The notes under the pieces are model-generated. The model searched no databases and had not been told where the DNA came from. It saw only the letters and a program-made list of their open reading frames with translations. A DNA stretch of 64,000 bases, taken from NCBI RefSeq assembly GCF_016808335.1, contig NC_053137.1:47545781-47609780 (forward strand), read 5' to 3'. The DNA is from Panicum virgatum (taxonomy: Eukaryota; Streptophyta; Magnoliopsida; Poales; Poaceae). Made by a program: the position numbers and the translations under genes. How positions within the stretch are numbered: position 1 is the stretch's first letter; every line of letters begins with the position of its first letter. This document shows positions 1 to 10,685 of this stretch, piece after piece.

Positions 1-985
1 TTGGTCGACAATCGAGAAGCATAGCTCAATAATAAATCAAACAGAGACTTTTTACATTTAGTTTTTTATCCGGATTATTATTCTATACAAGCATGGAATA
101 GAAGTTGAACATTGGTACTACCTCGTTCACAAATAATATGTTTTAATTAAATTACAGAACAATTCAAACACTTACAAGTTAGAAAAAAGTCGAACAGAAT
201 GTTTTGATCACAAACTCAATGGATACTGTTACTGCTAAATTTTGAACCTCTTGATTTGGTTCAGTACAAGTTCCAGTAGGATAATATCAGATGTACTCCT
301 ATTTGACATGTGCACACCAGAGATACATAATGGTTTTCACCGCAGATATTGCCAAAGGTAATCTTTGATTTTCCTAATCCTAGCAAACCCAGAAAAATGT
401 ACAACTTGGATATTTATTGTTGCTATTAGATAAGAAATGACATTTCGAACAGAGCAAATTTAATGCACGGAGTAGTTCCATTTCCATCACATCCTTACCA
501 CATGAGTGAATGTGCCTAATGTGGGACCTCTACTGAAATGTCCTGTCTCTTGTAGGAATGCAGAGACTAACTCAAAATGATATGAACGTTAAAATAACTT
601 CAGCATGATTGCAGAAACATGGATTTTACATGAAGCCTAAATAGATATATGTATCACTCATCACTTCATCAGCAGTGACACATAAGAGAACAATCAAGGC
701 GCTGAAGTCCCAGCACACAGGCATATGGGTACATGTAAAATATTCTATCTGAAATTCTAAAAAGTATCTTTACACTAACAAAGCATGGTGTACAATGTTA
801 TCAGAACAGGAAACCAAGCAAGGCGTAGACATTAATACATTATGATTATCGTAGCAGCAAGATTGATCATTCTACTGGACGTCTACTCAAATTTAAGAAT
901 GTATACATAACAAGTTCAAAATCGTATGAAAAATCCAGAGAAGCTTCTTCAGCATTATTAAGTGACATATATTTTACTATAAAGT
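1..985. other. AT-rich non-coding sequence at the window edge
   Basis: No ORF with recognisable protein character was found on either strand. The sequence is AT-rich. If the minus-strand gene proposed at 986-1700 is real, this stretch would be its downstream intron, further exons or 3' untranslated region, but no splice junctions could be assigned. Left undetermined. Confidence 0.4.
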
Positions 986-1096
986 CTACATTAATATCAG
1001 CACCAGCAGGCCAGCAGTAACACCGAACAAGAAAAATAAAGAGCCCACTCCTGTGATGTCTAAAGATAACCACATATATTCTTTAAAACACAACAT
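986..1096 (-). CDS. Possible short exon or micro-ORF with one membrane segment
   Basis: On the minus strand an ATG at 1096 opens a 36-residue frame ending in TAG at 986-988. Its last ~25 residues are strongly hydrophobic and contain LFFLFGVTAGLLVLIL, like a C-terminal membrane anchor. The ATG directly follows TTCTAG, which resembles a 3' splice site. The upstream GC-rich segment at 1499-1700 ends in a donor-like AAG|GTACCC, so a gene with a mostly untranslated first exon, an intron from about 1498 to 1097 and this exon is possible. The family is not recognised. It could also be a chance hydrophobic frame in non-coding DNA. Confidence 0.2.
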   Translation of the reverse strand: MLCFKEYMWLSLDITGVGSLFFLFGVTAGLLVLILM

Positions 1097-1498
1097 CTAG
1101 AATTCCTCACATTATCGATAACGATCTAAAACACTATTACTACAGGAAACATCTCGGCAGCAAATCTTGGCACGCTATTGGAATTGGGGGGAAAGCCCTC
1201 TTCCAAAGCCCTAAGCTTGAGAAATTACAACACGCAGTCGTATCCAAGAAACGCCAAACGCAGTCATTCTTCGAGCCGAATCGATCGGTTCGTCGGCGTC
1301 AAGAACAAGGGCCGGCCACCAGATCACCTAATTCAATCGCCAAATGGAAGCAGCATCGTGCACAACGGCCAAAGAACCTCAAGAAAGCAAACACCTTTTG
1401 TAGGTATAAACGAAGAGCAGGCGGAGCAAAGATTGCAAGAAGACGCAAGAACCCGAGTTAAAGCTACAGAGATTTGAAAAGGGAATCGCGCGGGTACC

Positions 1499-1700
1499 TT
1501 GCTGCTTCCAAGAGGCAAGCCCTGGCGGCTGCTCGGCGGCGGCGACGACGACCGGGAGGGAAGGAGGGAAGGATGGGCGCTGCGGTGGCGGCGGCGGCGG
1601 CGGCCCTGGGAGGCCTCGAATCCGAGCGAGCCTGCTCGGTGCTCGGGGCCGTGCCGCGGGGGTTGCGTTTTGAGAGAAGCCGTCGCCTGTCAAGTCGCCG
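1499..1700 (-). other. GC-rich exon-like segment, possible 5' exon of a minus-strand gene
   Basis: This 200 bp block is far more GC-rich than its surroundings, as is typical of first exons or 5' UTRs of grass genes. On the minus strand it ends in GCAAG|GTACCCGCG, a plausible 5' splice site. Both strands contain short open frames rich in Ala, Pro and Arg, which is expected from GCC/CGG repeats and proves nothing. The ~580 bp tandem array begins about 20 bp upstream of it in the minus orientation, where the gene's promoter would lie. The product is unknown. Confidence 0.3.
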
Positions 1701-1720
1701 GCTATGGCGTGGCGTGGGCA

Positions 1721-3890
1721 GGGTTTAATTTACTAACCGGACTTGCCAAACCGCCAGGGTCCGGTACCGATATACCGGTCAGTACCGGTCGAATTCAAAT
1801 TTGAATTCAAAAAACTCAGTTCAACCGGTTCGTACCGGTATACCGGCCGGTTTGACCGGTTTACCGGCCGGTTTGATCGGTTTGAATTCAAATCCAAATT
1901 CAAAAACGCATGTGTAGCCGGTTTGGAACGGTATACCGGGCGGTTTGACCGGTTTACCAAGTGGGTCTTAATGGGCCGTCTCATTTTTTTCCCTTTTATT
2001 TTTTGGTTTAACTTTAAATGCCTGAAAAGTATGTTAAACGAACGAATTTTTGAGAAAATTTGACACCATTAGATTCGTCACACCTTAAAGTATTTTTAGG
2101 AATTTTTTTTAGAATTTTTTCATTTTTTTGAATTCAAATTTTGAATTTGGGCCGGTTTGGTACCGGCCCAAACCGGAACCGGACCGGTTTGACCGGTAAC
2201 TGGTCAAACCGGACCGGTTCCCACCGGTTTTGTAAACCCTGGGCGTGGGTGGGTGGGTGGCAGGGTTTAATTTACCGACCGGACCGGCCAAACCGCCGGG
2301 GTCCGGGACCGGTATACCGGTCCGGTTTGGCCGAAAACCGGTCGGTACCGGTCGAATTCAAATTTGAATTCAAAAAACTCAGTTCAACCGGTTCGTACCG
2401 GTATACGGGCCGGTTAGACCGGTTTACCGGCTGGTTTGACCGGTTTGAATTCAAATCCAAATTCAAAATCGCATGTGTAACCGGTTTGTAACGGTATACC
2501 GGCCAGTTTGACCGGTTTACCGACCGGTTAACCAAGTGGGCCTTAATGGGCCGTCTCATTTTTTCCTTTTCTTTTTTAGTTTAACTTTAAATGCCCGAAA
2601 AGTATGTTAAATGAACGAATTTTTGAGAAAATTTGACACCATTACATTCGTCGCACCTTGAAGTATTTTTAGGAACTTTTTAGAACTTTTTTCATTTTTT
2701 TGAATTCAAATTTGAATTTTGAATTTGGGCCGGTTTGGTACCGGCCCAAACCGGAACCGGACCGGTTTGACTAGTAACTTGTCAAACCGGACCGGTTCCC
2801 ACCGGTTTTTTGTAAACCCTGGGCGTGGGTGGGTGGGTGGGTGGCAGGGTTTAATTTACCAACCGGACCGACCAAACCGCCGGGGTCCGGTACCGGTATA
2901 CCGGTCCGGTTTGGCCGGAAACCGGTCGGTACCGGTCGAATTCAAATTTGAATTCAAAAAACTCAGTTCAACCGGTTCGTACCGGTATACTAGCCGATTA
3001 GACCGGTTTGACCGGTTTGAATTCAAATCCAAATTCAAAATCGCATGTGTAACCGGTTTGGAACAGTATACCGGCCGGTTTGACTGGTTTACCGACCGGT
3101 TTGACCGGTTTACCAAGTGGGCCTTAATGGGCTGTCTCATTTTTTTCCGTTTCTTTTTTGCTTTAACTTTAAATGCCCGAAAAGTATGTTAAACGAACAA
3201 ATTTTTGAGAAAATTTGACACCATTAGATTCGTCGCACCTTGAAGTATTTTTAGGAATTTTTTTTCATTTTTTTGAATTCAAATTTGAATTTTGAATTTG
3301 GGCCGGTTTGGTACCGGCCCAAACCGGAACTGGATCGGACCGGTCTGGTCAAACCGGACTGGTCTGGTCAAACCGGACTGGTTCCCACCGGTTTTGTAAA
3401 CCCTGGGCGTGGGTGGGTGGGTGGCAGGGTTTAATTTACCGACCGGACCGGCCAAACCGCCGGGGTCCTGTACCGGTATACCGGTCCGGTTTGGCCGAAA
3501 ACCGGTCGGTATCGGTCGAATTTAAATTTGAATTCAAAAAACTCAGTTCAACCGGTTCGTACCGGTATACTGGCCGGTTAGACCGGTTTACCAACCGGTT
3601 TGACCGGTTTGAATTCAAATCCAAATTCAAAATCGCATGTGTAACCGGTTTGGAACGGCATACCGGTCGGTTCGACCGGTTTACCGACCGGTTTGACCGG
3701 TTTACCAAGTGGGTCTTAATGAGCCGTCTCATTTTTTTCTTTTTTTTTTTGGTTTAACTTTAAATGCCCAAAAAATATGTTAAACGAACGAATTTTTGAG
3801 AAAATTTGACACCATTAGATTTGTCCCACCTTGAAATATTTTAGAAATTTTTTAGGAATTTTTTATTTTTTTAATTCAAATTTGAGACCT
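1721..3890. repeat. Four-copy tandem array of a ~580 bp unit rich in ACCGGT palindromes
   Basis: The landmark GGGTTTAATTTAC recurs at 1721, 2263, 2847 and 3427, giving periods of 542, 584 and 580 bp; the last copy is truncated near 3890. Each unit holds, in order, a GC-rich part with many ACCGGT, GGTATACC and CCGGTTTGACCGG motifs, the palindrome GAATTCAAATTTGAATTC, an AT-rich part (GTTAAACGAACGAATTTTTG), a second GAATTCAAATT block, and a GGTACC-centred palindrome followed by GTGGGTGGGTGG. Both strands stay open through the units because the short motif rarely makes stops; the resulting Arg/Asn/Ser-rich frames are not genes. No transposase or terminal structure was found. Confidence 0.9.
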
Positions 3891-4757
3891 GGCGGTGGCC
3901 GCAGCGACCTGGGCGGGCCGGTGGGCCGCAGAAAACCTAGCGGCTAGCGCGGCCCAAGGCCTAGTTCTCCGAGTGAATCTGCCCGCCCAATCCATTTTCT
4001 ACAGCTGCGATTGGCCCTGCGCGGGAGGCCACACTTTTTTTCGTGAAAGAAAAGTGGGCGCCGCAGCGTTGTCTTCTCAGATCACGCTTCGAATATACAC
4101 TAATGGTCACTGCATGTGGGCCCCTTGCACGTGGACACTTGTGTTGTCATGCGCTAGGTGGTAGAAAATAATTGTGCCAGTTGACCCAGCCCGTTTCAAA
4201 GTGAGCAGCTCACATGAAAACCGCCCAGTGCTGATTTCAAAGCTGGGTTAGGATGGCCCCGATGACAGGTTGGAACTGAGCCTCGGCCCAACGAAATTGG
4301 AATAATCTAAATTGGTTCACTATAGTACTGTGTAATCTTAAAAAAATTACTGGGAGAAATATCGGTTACATCCGGGGATGAAGTGTTTCTTTTGTCATGG
4401 AGTCGATCAAAGATTTACTCAAATTAAAGTCCTGTTTGGTAGAATTTATTTTTCTTCTAGCTTCTTCAGAGCGGATTCTATGAAACTATACCAAACGGTT
4501 TTAAACACAACTGGATTCCGGTAGGGAGCTAAAAAATCACTTCTCCATTTAAACTACGAGATGGGAGCTAAAAAAAAACTATTCCCCTACTTTCCATTCA
4601 TTTTACACTAGAATCTCTCTAGAATCACTTCTCATATACTCCCACACTGCTCCCCACTAGAATCACTCTATCATAGAGGTAGAGCTGAAAAAAAAACAGG
4701 TAGTGGAGCTTTGTTAAACTAACCCTAAAAATGGTGTGGCATATTATTAATTGAGGA
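3891..4757. other. Non-coding sequence with a weak MITE-like segment
   Basis: No gene is supported. From about 4428 to 4735 the text starts AGTCCTGTTTGGTAGAA and ends TTTGTTAAACTAACCCT, ends that resemble degenerate Tourist/hAT-type MITE termini, but the pairing is poor and no target duplication was found. The part before 4200 is moderately GC-rich and contains an 89-codon frame with no recognisable features. Confidence 0.4.
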
Positions 4758-4766
4758 AAGAAAAAT

Positions 4767-5147
4767 GGGAACGTATCTAGTGCAAACCACAGCCTTTATG
4801 AAAACCCGTGCAAACCACGGTAAAAAAGTCGTCTAAATTTACCAAAAAAATCACACATGTAGATGATATGATGATACACAATCTTGTAAAATATCTTATC
4901 CAAACTCGAATTCGTTTTTGAGATATAAAAATAACAAATTTCTAACAAATCATTTGGACAACTTTCTGGCTTGAAATTTGTTATTTTTATATCTCACAAG
5001 CGAAGTCGAGTTTGGACAAGATATTTTACAAGATTGTATAGCATCATATCATCTACATGTGTAATTTTTTTGGTGAATTTAGACGACTTTTTTGTCGTGG
5101 TTTGCACGGGTTTTCACAAAATTGTGGTTTGCACCAGATATGTTCCC
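4767..5147. mobile_element. Fold-back MITE of Mutator (MULE) type with a 9 bp target duplication
   Basis: The element starts GGGAACGTATCTAGTGCAAA and ends with the inverted match TTTGCACCAGATATGTTCCC. The two halves pair over nearly their whole length (for example ATCTTGTAAAATATCTT near 4882 against AAGATATTTTACAAGAT near 5018), so a long hairpin could form. A perfect direct repeat AAGAAAAAT lies on both sides (4758-4766 and 5148-5156). A 9 bp duplication is the hallmark of Mutator-superfamily insertion. It has no coding capacity. Confidence 0.85.
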
Positions 5148-5156
5148 AAGAAAAAT

Positions 5157-5878
5157 AGACTTAAATGATATCTCACATAATTAATTAGCCGGAAATAAAA
5201 ACATCATTGCTACTCACTTGCATGTATACTCACATAGTCACATCTCAGATAATAAGAACGCACATAAAAAAACACATCATGGCGAGGTATGGCACTCGCC
5301 ATAACTTGATTCGGTAATGAATGGGTGCCATGGCTTATGGTTGTAGCAATTTTGTACTCCTGTGCTTCTGATATGAGCTTAGAGGAGGAAGAAAACGTCG
5401 TGTAATGGATTTCGCTATACCTCGATTTGATTTTGTCATCCGCCACTGTATGCAGTCATGTCCTGTTTCGAAGGCACTCGTACTATATATGCATTTTCTT
5501 TCTTAAAAAGTCATATATGCATTTTCAGTTTTTTACCCATGACCATGTGAACACTGACACACTCTATACCTTACGTCTACAAATATTTAACAAGGGCAAT
5601 GTGTAGAGTAAAAGTAGTCCTTACACGTGGGTTTCATAAGTGGTCTAGTTATTTCCCACCTCACAATGTTTGTGGCAAAAATAGTCCTAATACGAGGGTC
5701 ATGTAACAGATTGGGAAGAGAGAGGGATCCCAACAGCAGCAAGAGAAGATACAATTTTTTAATCCTTATGAGCAGCCCATGGCATTATGGGTGGCTCGAG
5801 CATTGACAGGTATAAGGAGTGCCTCCACACTGGTACAACTACCCATAAGATCCTAAAGACCACTCATATTCCAACATT
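5157..5878. other. Non-coding intergenic sequence
   Basis: Both strands were scanned. There are only short frames with no family features, and no terminal repeats or tandem structure. Confidence 0.4.
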
Positions 5879-6205
5879 GGCCATGTTTGGTTCCCTAGCA
5901 CAATAAAGAACTTTGACTATTAATTACTAATATTAAATGAAGGAAATTTGTAAAATTAGCTTCACAATTCCTGCGCTAGGAGCCCTGAAGAATCTAATGA
6001 GATCTTTGGCTGCACGATTTGAGAATGGTTACTGTAGCATCACTGTAGCCAAATCATCAATTAATTACTGTCATTAGATTCGTCACGAAAAATTACATCT
6101 ATTGCTAAATTTTTTACAAATAGACTTCATTTAGTACTTCATGCATGCGAGATTCTTTTTTCGGAGAACATGCATTCTAGAAACTAGAACAATCCAAACA
6201 GGGTC
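5879..6205. mobile_element. Tourist-like MITE
   Basis: The ends are imperfect inverted repeats: GGCCATGTTTGGTTCCCTAG on the left, and on the right CTAGAACAATCCAAACAGGGTC, which is the reverse complement with mismatches. The interior carries the usual grass MITE words CTGTAGC and TTAGATTCGTC. The element is flanked by ATT on both sides (5876-5878 and 6206-6208), consistent with a 3 bp target duplication of PIF/Harbinger type. It is non-coding. Confidence 0.65.
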
Positions 6206-6718
6206 ATTATTGCCGGTGCCCTTACAAGTGCCTTCGATAAACTAGACCAGCAGATATTTGACGAAGTCTTGGCTTCGCTATTGACGGAACCTTTGCACAT
6301 CGCTCTACCACCAAAAGAATAATTAGACAAAAATCTAGAGAGCCGCACAGACAACATATGGCTTGCAATCACAACTAATATGTGATTAATCTAATTCTTT
6401 TTTATACAAAAACTTTTATTTTGGGACAAACAGACCTTGAGGTTTGCGGGTGCTAGAGTGTGATACGGAAGCGTGACCTTGGTACCCAAAAAATATATAA
6501 ATCGCCATTCTCTCTCCCTTCTCCCTTCACCCTTCACAAGTTCACCAGTCACTCAATCACAGCGGCATCATGACCCCATAATTGCTCCCAACCTTGGCTT
6601 ACGGCACAGCGGCTGAGCATCTTCCACACCCCTGGCGACTGGGCCCTTGACCGGCCACAGGATACGAATTTACACCCCGCTCAAGTTGGCCTGCTCCCTC
6701 CCTGCCTTGTATTTTACT
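6206..6718. other. Non-coding intergenic sequence
   Basis: No gene or repeat could be supported. There is a pyrimidine-rich stretch around 6508-6535 (CTCTCTCCCTTCTCCCTTC). Confidence 0.4.
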
Positions 6719-6962
6719 GGCTGTGTTTAGTTCCGCGAAAAGTTTCTAAAATTTTTTACTAACGCACATCACATCAAATTTTACGATACATACATGGAAT
6801 ATTAAATATAGTTAAAAATATAACTAATTGTACAATTTGGTTGTAAATGACGAGACGAATCTTTTGAGATTAATTACTCCATAGTTGGACAATAGTTGCC
6901 AAATAAAATCGAAACGTGCTACAACAACTTTTTCGCAAACTTTTCGCGTACTAAACACACCC
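6719..6962. mobile_element. Small hAT/Tourist-like MITE
   Basis: The termini GGCTGTGTTTAGTTCCGCG and CGCGTACTAAACACACCC are inverted repeats. The interior contains the common grass MITE words AACTAATTGTACAATTTGG and GACGAGACGAATCTTTTGAG. No convincing target duplication was seen, so the superfamily is uncertain. Confidence 0.6.
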
Positions 6963-7469
6963 ATTGTTGTTTCTTGATAGAAACTAATTTGTGTTCAACT
7001 GTTGATATGATGCTCGGCATTTTACAAGCTGGCTTTTGCCAGAGGCTTGGGCTGTTTTTCTGGCTGCGGCGACCAGCGGCGCAGCAGTCAGGCTAGCTGA
7101 AGAGTAAAGGACACTGTAGTAGTACATGACTATAAGCTGAAGTTGACTCTGTTATGTACTTTTATGTTTCCATTGTTTTTCAGGCAAACACACAATATCT
7201 TCTCCATTCCAGCACTATGTTGCCAATTGCCATAACGATCAAGCTAAGCCCTTTAGCGTGAGGCTCATCTCGCTCGGTTGTTTCCTGCTATATCCTACCC
7301 TATTCGTTGAATTATTCGTGCATGCTACATTGTTACTTACCTAAATTATTTTATATGTTTCAATTACAAAATCTAAACATTTTAGAGTTTCAAACTCAGT
7401 ACGTGCATCTTATCTCTGGCAGCGCAAGTAAATGTGAATGCTGCTGCTTGTGTATTACTACGGCTGAAA
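6963..7469. other. Non-coding sequence left of the nested retrotransposons
   Basis: No gene is supported. This is the left host flank of the large nest. The sequence that was once continuous with it resumes at 45073. Confidence 0.4.
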
Positions 7470-7474
7470 ACTTT
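7470..7474. repeat. Left target-site duplication of the outer Tat element (ACTTT)
   Basis: ACTTT directly precedes the LTR terminus TGTTGACGC and is repeated directly after the other LTR at 45068-45072. This pairs the two LTRs as ends of one insertion. Confidence 0.92.
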
Positions 7475-8237
7475 TGTTGACGCAAAATCTGGTCACACAC
7501 TCGAATGCGCTAGAATGCGCAGCAAGATCGTCAAAACGATCAACACCAGCAGCCTCTCTGCGCAGACCGGTCAGACCGGTTATGCGGATCGGTCAGACCG
7601 GTGCTCCAGGGAGACAGCGAAAACCTAGAACCAAAAGCTCGGGAGGTACCCATCGGAGCTAATAGAGCTAGGGTTGCTCTGAGGTCGGCAGGCCACTCAG
7701 AACGTCATTGAACGCCATAGAGATGAGCGAAGAACAGAAGATGGGGTTGGAAAAGCTAGGATTTGAGGATAAAAAGTAGGGTATGAGTTGTTGAATCGAT
7801 TGGGATTACCCTCAATTGGCCGTGGACCTTCATATATATATATAGGATGGGGAGGTCTGTACCCATTAGGAGTCGAAACCCTAACAAATCCCGTGTCAAA
7901 ATACAACTTCTAACTCGAATTGGGCGTTTCGAACCGGTCTGACCGGTCTCTGGACCGGTCTGACCGCCCCTGGACCGGTCTGACCGCCCCTGGACCGGTC
8001 TGACCAGTCAGACAGGGGTGCAGGTCTTCCGAAAGGCATAACTTTCTCATCCGGACTTCAAATTAGATGTTCCATATATGCATTTCGACCGTCTAGATGA
8101 GATCTACGCAATGGTGCAATCCAATTGACGATTTGACAAACTTTTCTTGACCGATCTGACCGGTTTAGGTGACAGGTCTGATCGGTCTGCCCAGATTGTC
8201 CAGAAAACATGATCCGTGCCAATTTTGGGTGTCAACA
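7475..8237 (-). repeat. 3' LTR of the Tat element
   Basis: It is 763 bp against 699 bp for its partner. The difference is mainly extra copies of GACCGGTCTGACCGCCCCTG at about 7931-8010. It carries an inverted TGTTGACGC...GTGTCAACA terminus and a TA-rich run TATATATATATAGG near 7835. Confidence 0.9.
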
Positions 8238-8256
8238 TATGCCCCCTATTTCTTGG
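8238..8256 (-). other. Polypurine tract of the Tat element
   Basis: On the minus strand CCAAGAAATAGGGGGCATA lies directly before the 3' LTR start TGTTGACACCC. This is the expected place and composition for the plus-strand primer. Confidence 0.65.
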
Positions 8257-9799
8257 TAAAGCTTGCGTATCAAGAAACATTTCTCCAAGCCAAAACTGCA
8301 CTGAAACAATGAGAAGTACTTGTGCACCAGTCACATCTTGTCTCTAATGATAAAGGAATCCGATTAACCACATGTCCTGATATGGCTCAAGATGATGGTT
8401 TCACCTTGCTGCTCATATTCCTGCATCTCCCGTGAGATACGAACCTGATTACACACCACTTCGGCTATGATTGTTTGGAATACGGTTCAAAATCAATGTC
8501 ACACTTCAAATGACCATGGATGCACAACCTGACCCAATTACAATGAATAGCAATTGGTCTTTTGTCTTCTATAATCACAACTGAGAGCGTATAATGAATA
8601 TATATAGCGTCCGCCAGCCTTATATCCATGAATCATAAACCTCTGGCCGAAATAAAAGAACCATATTCAGTTTGCTTGTTAGTGCAAAATATTCCAATCG
8701 GCCTCATAAATGAATATGCCACAATCACAATCCCAATGGCCAAGATTAGATTATTATCAAGAACTAACCTGCACTAAAACAATGCAAAGCACCTACGCAC
8801 CAATCATGTCTTTTGCAAGGACGATATTGTATATCGGCCATGTCATCTCGTATAAATGAGACAAGCCTGAGTATATATTACCTCGGCTCTAAATCATGCT
8901 CTTCAAGGGAACTGCTTCGATTTATTTAGTAAAATAATATGTAGCAATTAACACGAAGCAATGTACCTTTGAGTATAGAGGATTAATCTGACCAATGAAC
9001 TCCAATCCTCTACCTCAGAAAGACCATAATTTGATAATAGGATGTACCAATGCAGCGGGCACCAACTGTAAATCACCAAACCGCCGACATCCTTTACAAC
9101 CCTTATATTATTTGAAACAATCAGACATCATGGTAGGGCAAAAAATTGGCTCTTCTAAACAATCACTTCATCTTTGGAATTGATTGCCGTATACACCAAT
9201 GCCTTCATGATTTTTCCTTATGACAACTCTAGCCTGATCTGAGTCTAAACACTTGAGAAACAAATATTTGGCAGTTCAAAGATAGAGCTAATTATCGATC
9301 AAAACATATTTGAGTTCTATACGCCAAATATTCCTCTCCGCATCATGACCAAAATCATTAGATAAAAAATTATGGGAACTCTCCAAATCTGATCTTTGGC
9401 TTTTAGTGATTGCATCATCTTTTATAGCCGAATTGGTGTCTCCAGTAGTCTGGGCGGTCAGACCGGTCTCATGACAGGTCAGACCGGTCTAAGCGGTCAG
9501 ATCGGTTGTATTGACCGGTCAGACCGGTTCGTCCAGAACCTGCAACTCGGCTTTTGCTTGCATCGGCTTTCGAATGTGAAAATATTTCTTCACAGTTGCG
9601 CAGCCAGATGCTTGCTAAACCAGAGTATTAGCCTGTCCATTCTCCATCCTTGGTACACGTGTTATAACAAATTCATGAAAGAAAGAAATAATATCGAGAC
9701 ACTTGTCAAGATATACATTTAAAAATCCATTGTAACATTAGCATACCTTGTATACTTGCTACACCACTAGAAATAAATCATCAAAGGCTTCCACATGTT
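8257..9799 (-). other. Degenerate non-coding 3' part of the Tat element
   Basis: An integrase would be expected between RNase H and the 3' LTR, but no frame on either strand carries zinc-binding or DDE motifs. Two similar segments (8296-8345 and 8769-8818, sharing a TGCACT-AAACAATG core and a later GCACCA) suggest an old internal duplication. A cluster of AGACCGGTC motifs occurs at 9457-9530. The coding end of this element has probably been lost by deletion. Confidence 0.55.
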
Positions 9800-10505
9800 T
9801 CACGCCCATAGATTGCAGAAATTTGAAGCCAAATAAAAGGGCTTCATACTCAACTTGATTATTGATGCAATCCTCTTTAACCGGTTTGAGAACTCAAAAA
9901 TAGCACCACTTGGAGAAATCAAGACAGCACTATATCTTTTACCATTATCCCAAACCAATCCATCGAAATATAACTTCCATGGTGTGCAAGTAATATAGCC
10001 GACTTCCAAATCATGCTCATCATTAATCCGATGCTCAACAATAAAATTCGCTACAATTTGGCCTCTCATGGATTTTAAAGATTCACAAGCATATGCCCAC
10101 TCGCCGATTCTACCATTCAAAATCGGCTTTCGCGACATACGTTTGATCACATCGGTTTGACACACTACTATGCAAGTACTAGATAGTAGATAATGCCTCA
10201 ATTTGATACAAGCATAATTGAGAGACAAACGTAATAAAAATGTACCTTGTCTCTGCATCAATAAGTCGTCGGCTTATATAAGTGATAACATACTCCTTGC
10301 CTTCGGTTTCTTGAGTCAAAACAGCCACAATAACCTTGTCTTCTGTCTCCACACAAAGCCTGAAAGGAACTCCTCTCCTAGGCGCCTTGAGTACCAGAGG
10401 TGAAGACAAATATTGCTTGATATTTTCAAATGCTTCTTGCTGTTTTGCCCCCCCAGTAAATTCGGCTTCATTCTTTAACCGAAGAATAGGAGTAAGAGCA
10501 TTCAT
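9800..10505 (-). pseudogene. Tat pol remnant: reverse-transcriptase connection, RNase H and second RNase H
   Basis: The minus-strand frame from 10505 starts in the region that follows the RT thumb, with SPLVLKAPRRGVPFRLCVET and then YVITYISRRLIDAETRY, the start of the Ty3/gypsy RNase H domain. A frame change near 10255 leads into a second frame with QTDVIKRMSRKPILNGRIGE and then WKLYFDG, the start of a second, archaeal-type RNase H domain as known for Tat elements. The later part is corrupted: conserved residues after FSNRL are lost. The RT palm and fingers are missing upstream, where only 180 bp (10506-10685) separate this from gag. The fragment is inactive. Confidence 0.75.
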
Positions 10506-10685
10506 ATGCCTTATTACTAACAGTTTGCCAATTTTCTAGCTCGAATTGAATAAACTTCTAATTCGGCATTATTTACTGATGTTAAACCTTTCAAACAGCT
10601 CAAGATTTCGAAACAAAGCATAGTCAAGATCTTGAGAGCCCTTTGCAAACTGATCTACTGAATAAAAACTTCATGAGGTAAACTA

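Noticed and set aside
1743..3757. Several 90-157 codon frames on both strands in the 580 bp array
   Set aside because: They repeat in every unit, occur on both strands at once and consist of Arg/Asn/Ser or Tyr/Thr/Gly-rich peptide dictated by the CCGGTTTGACCGG motif. There is no protein-family signal.
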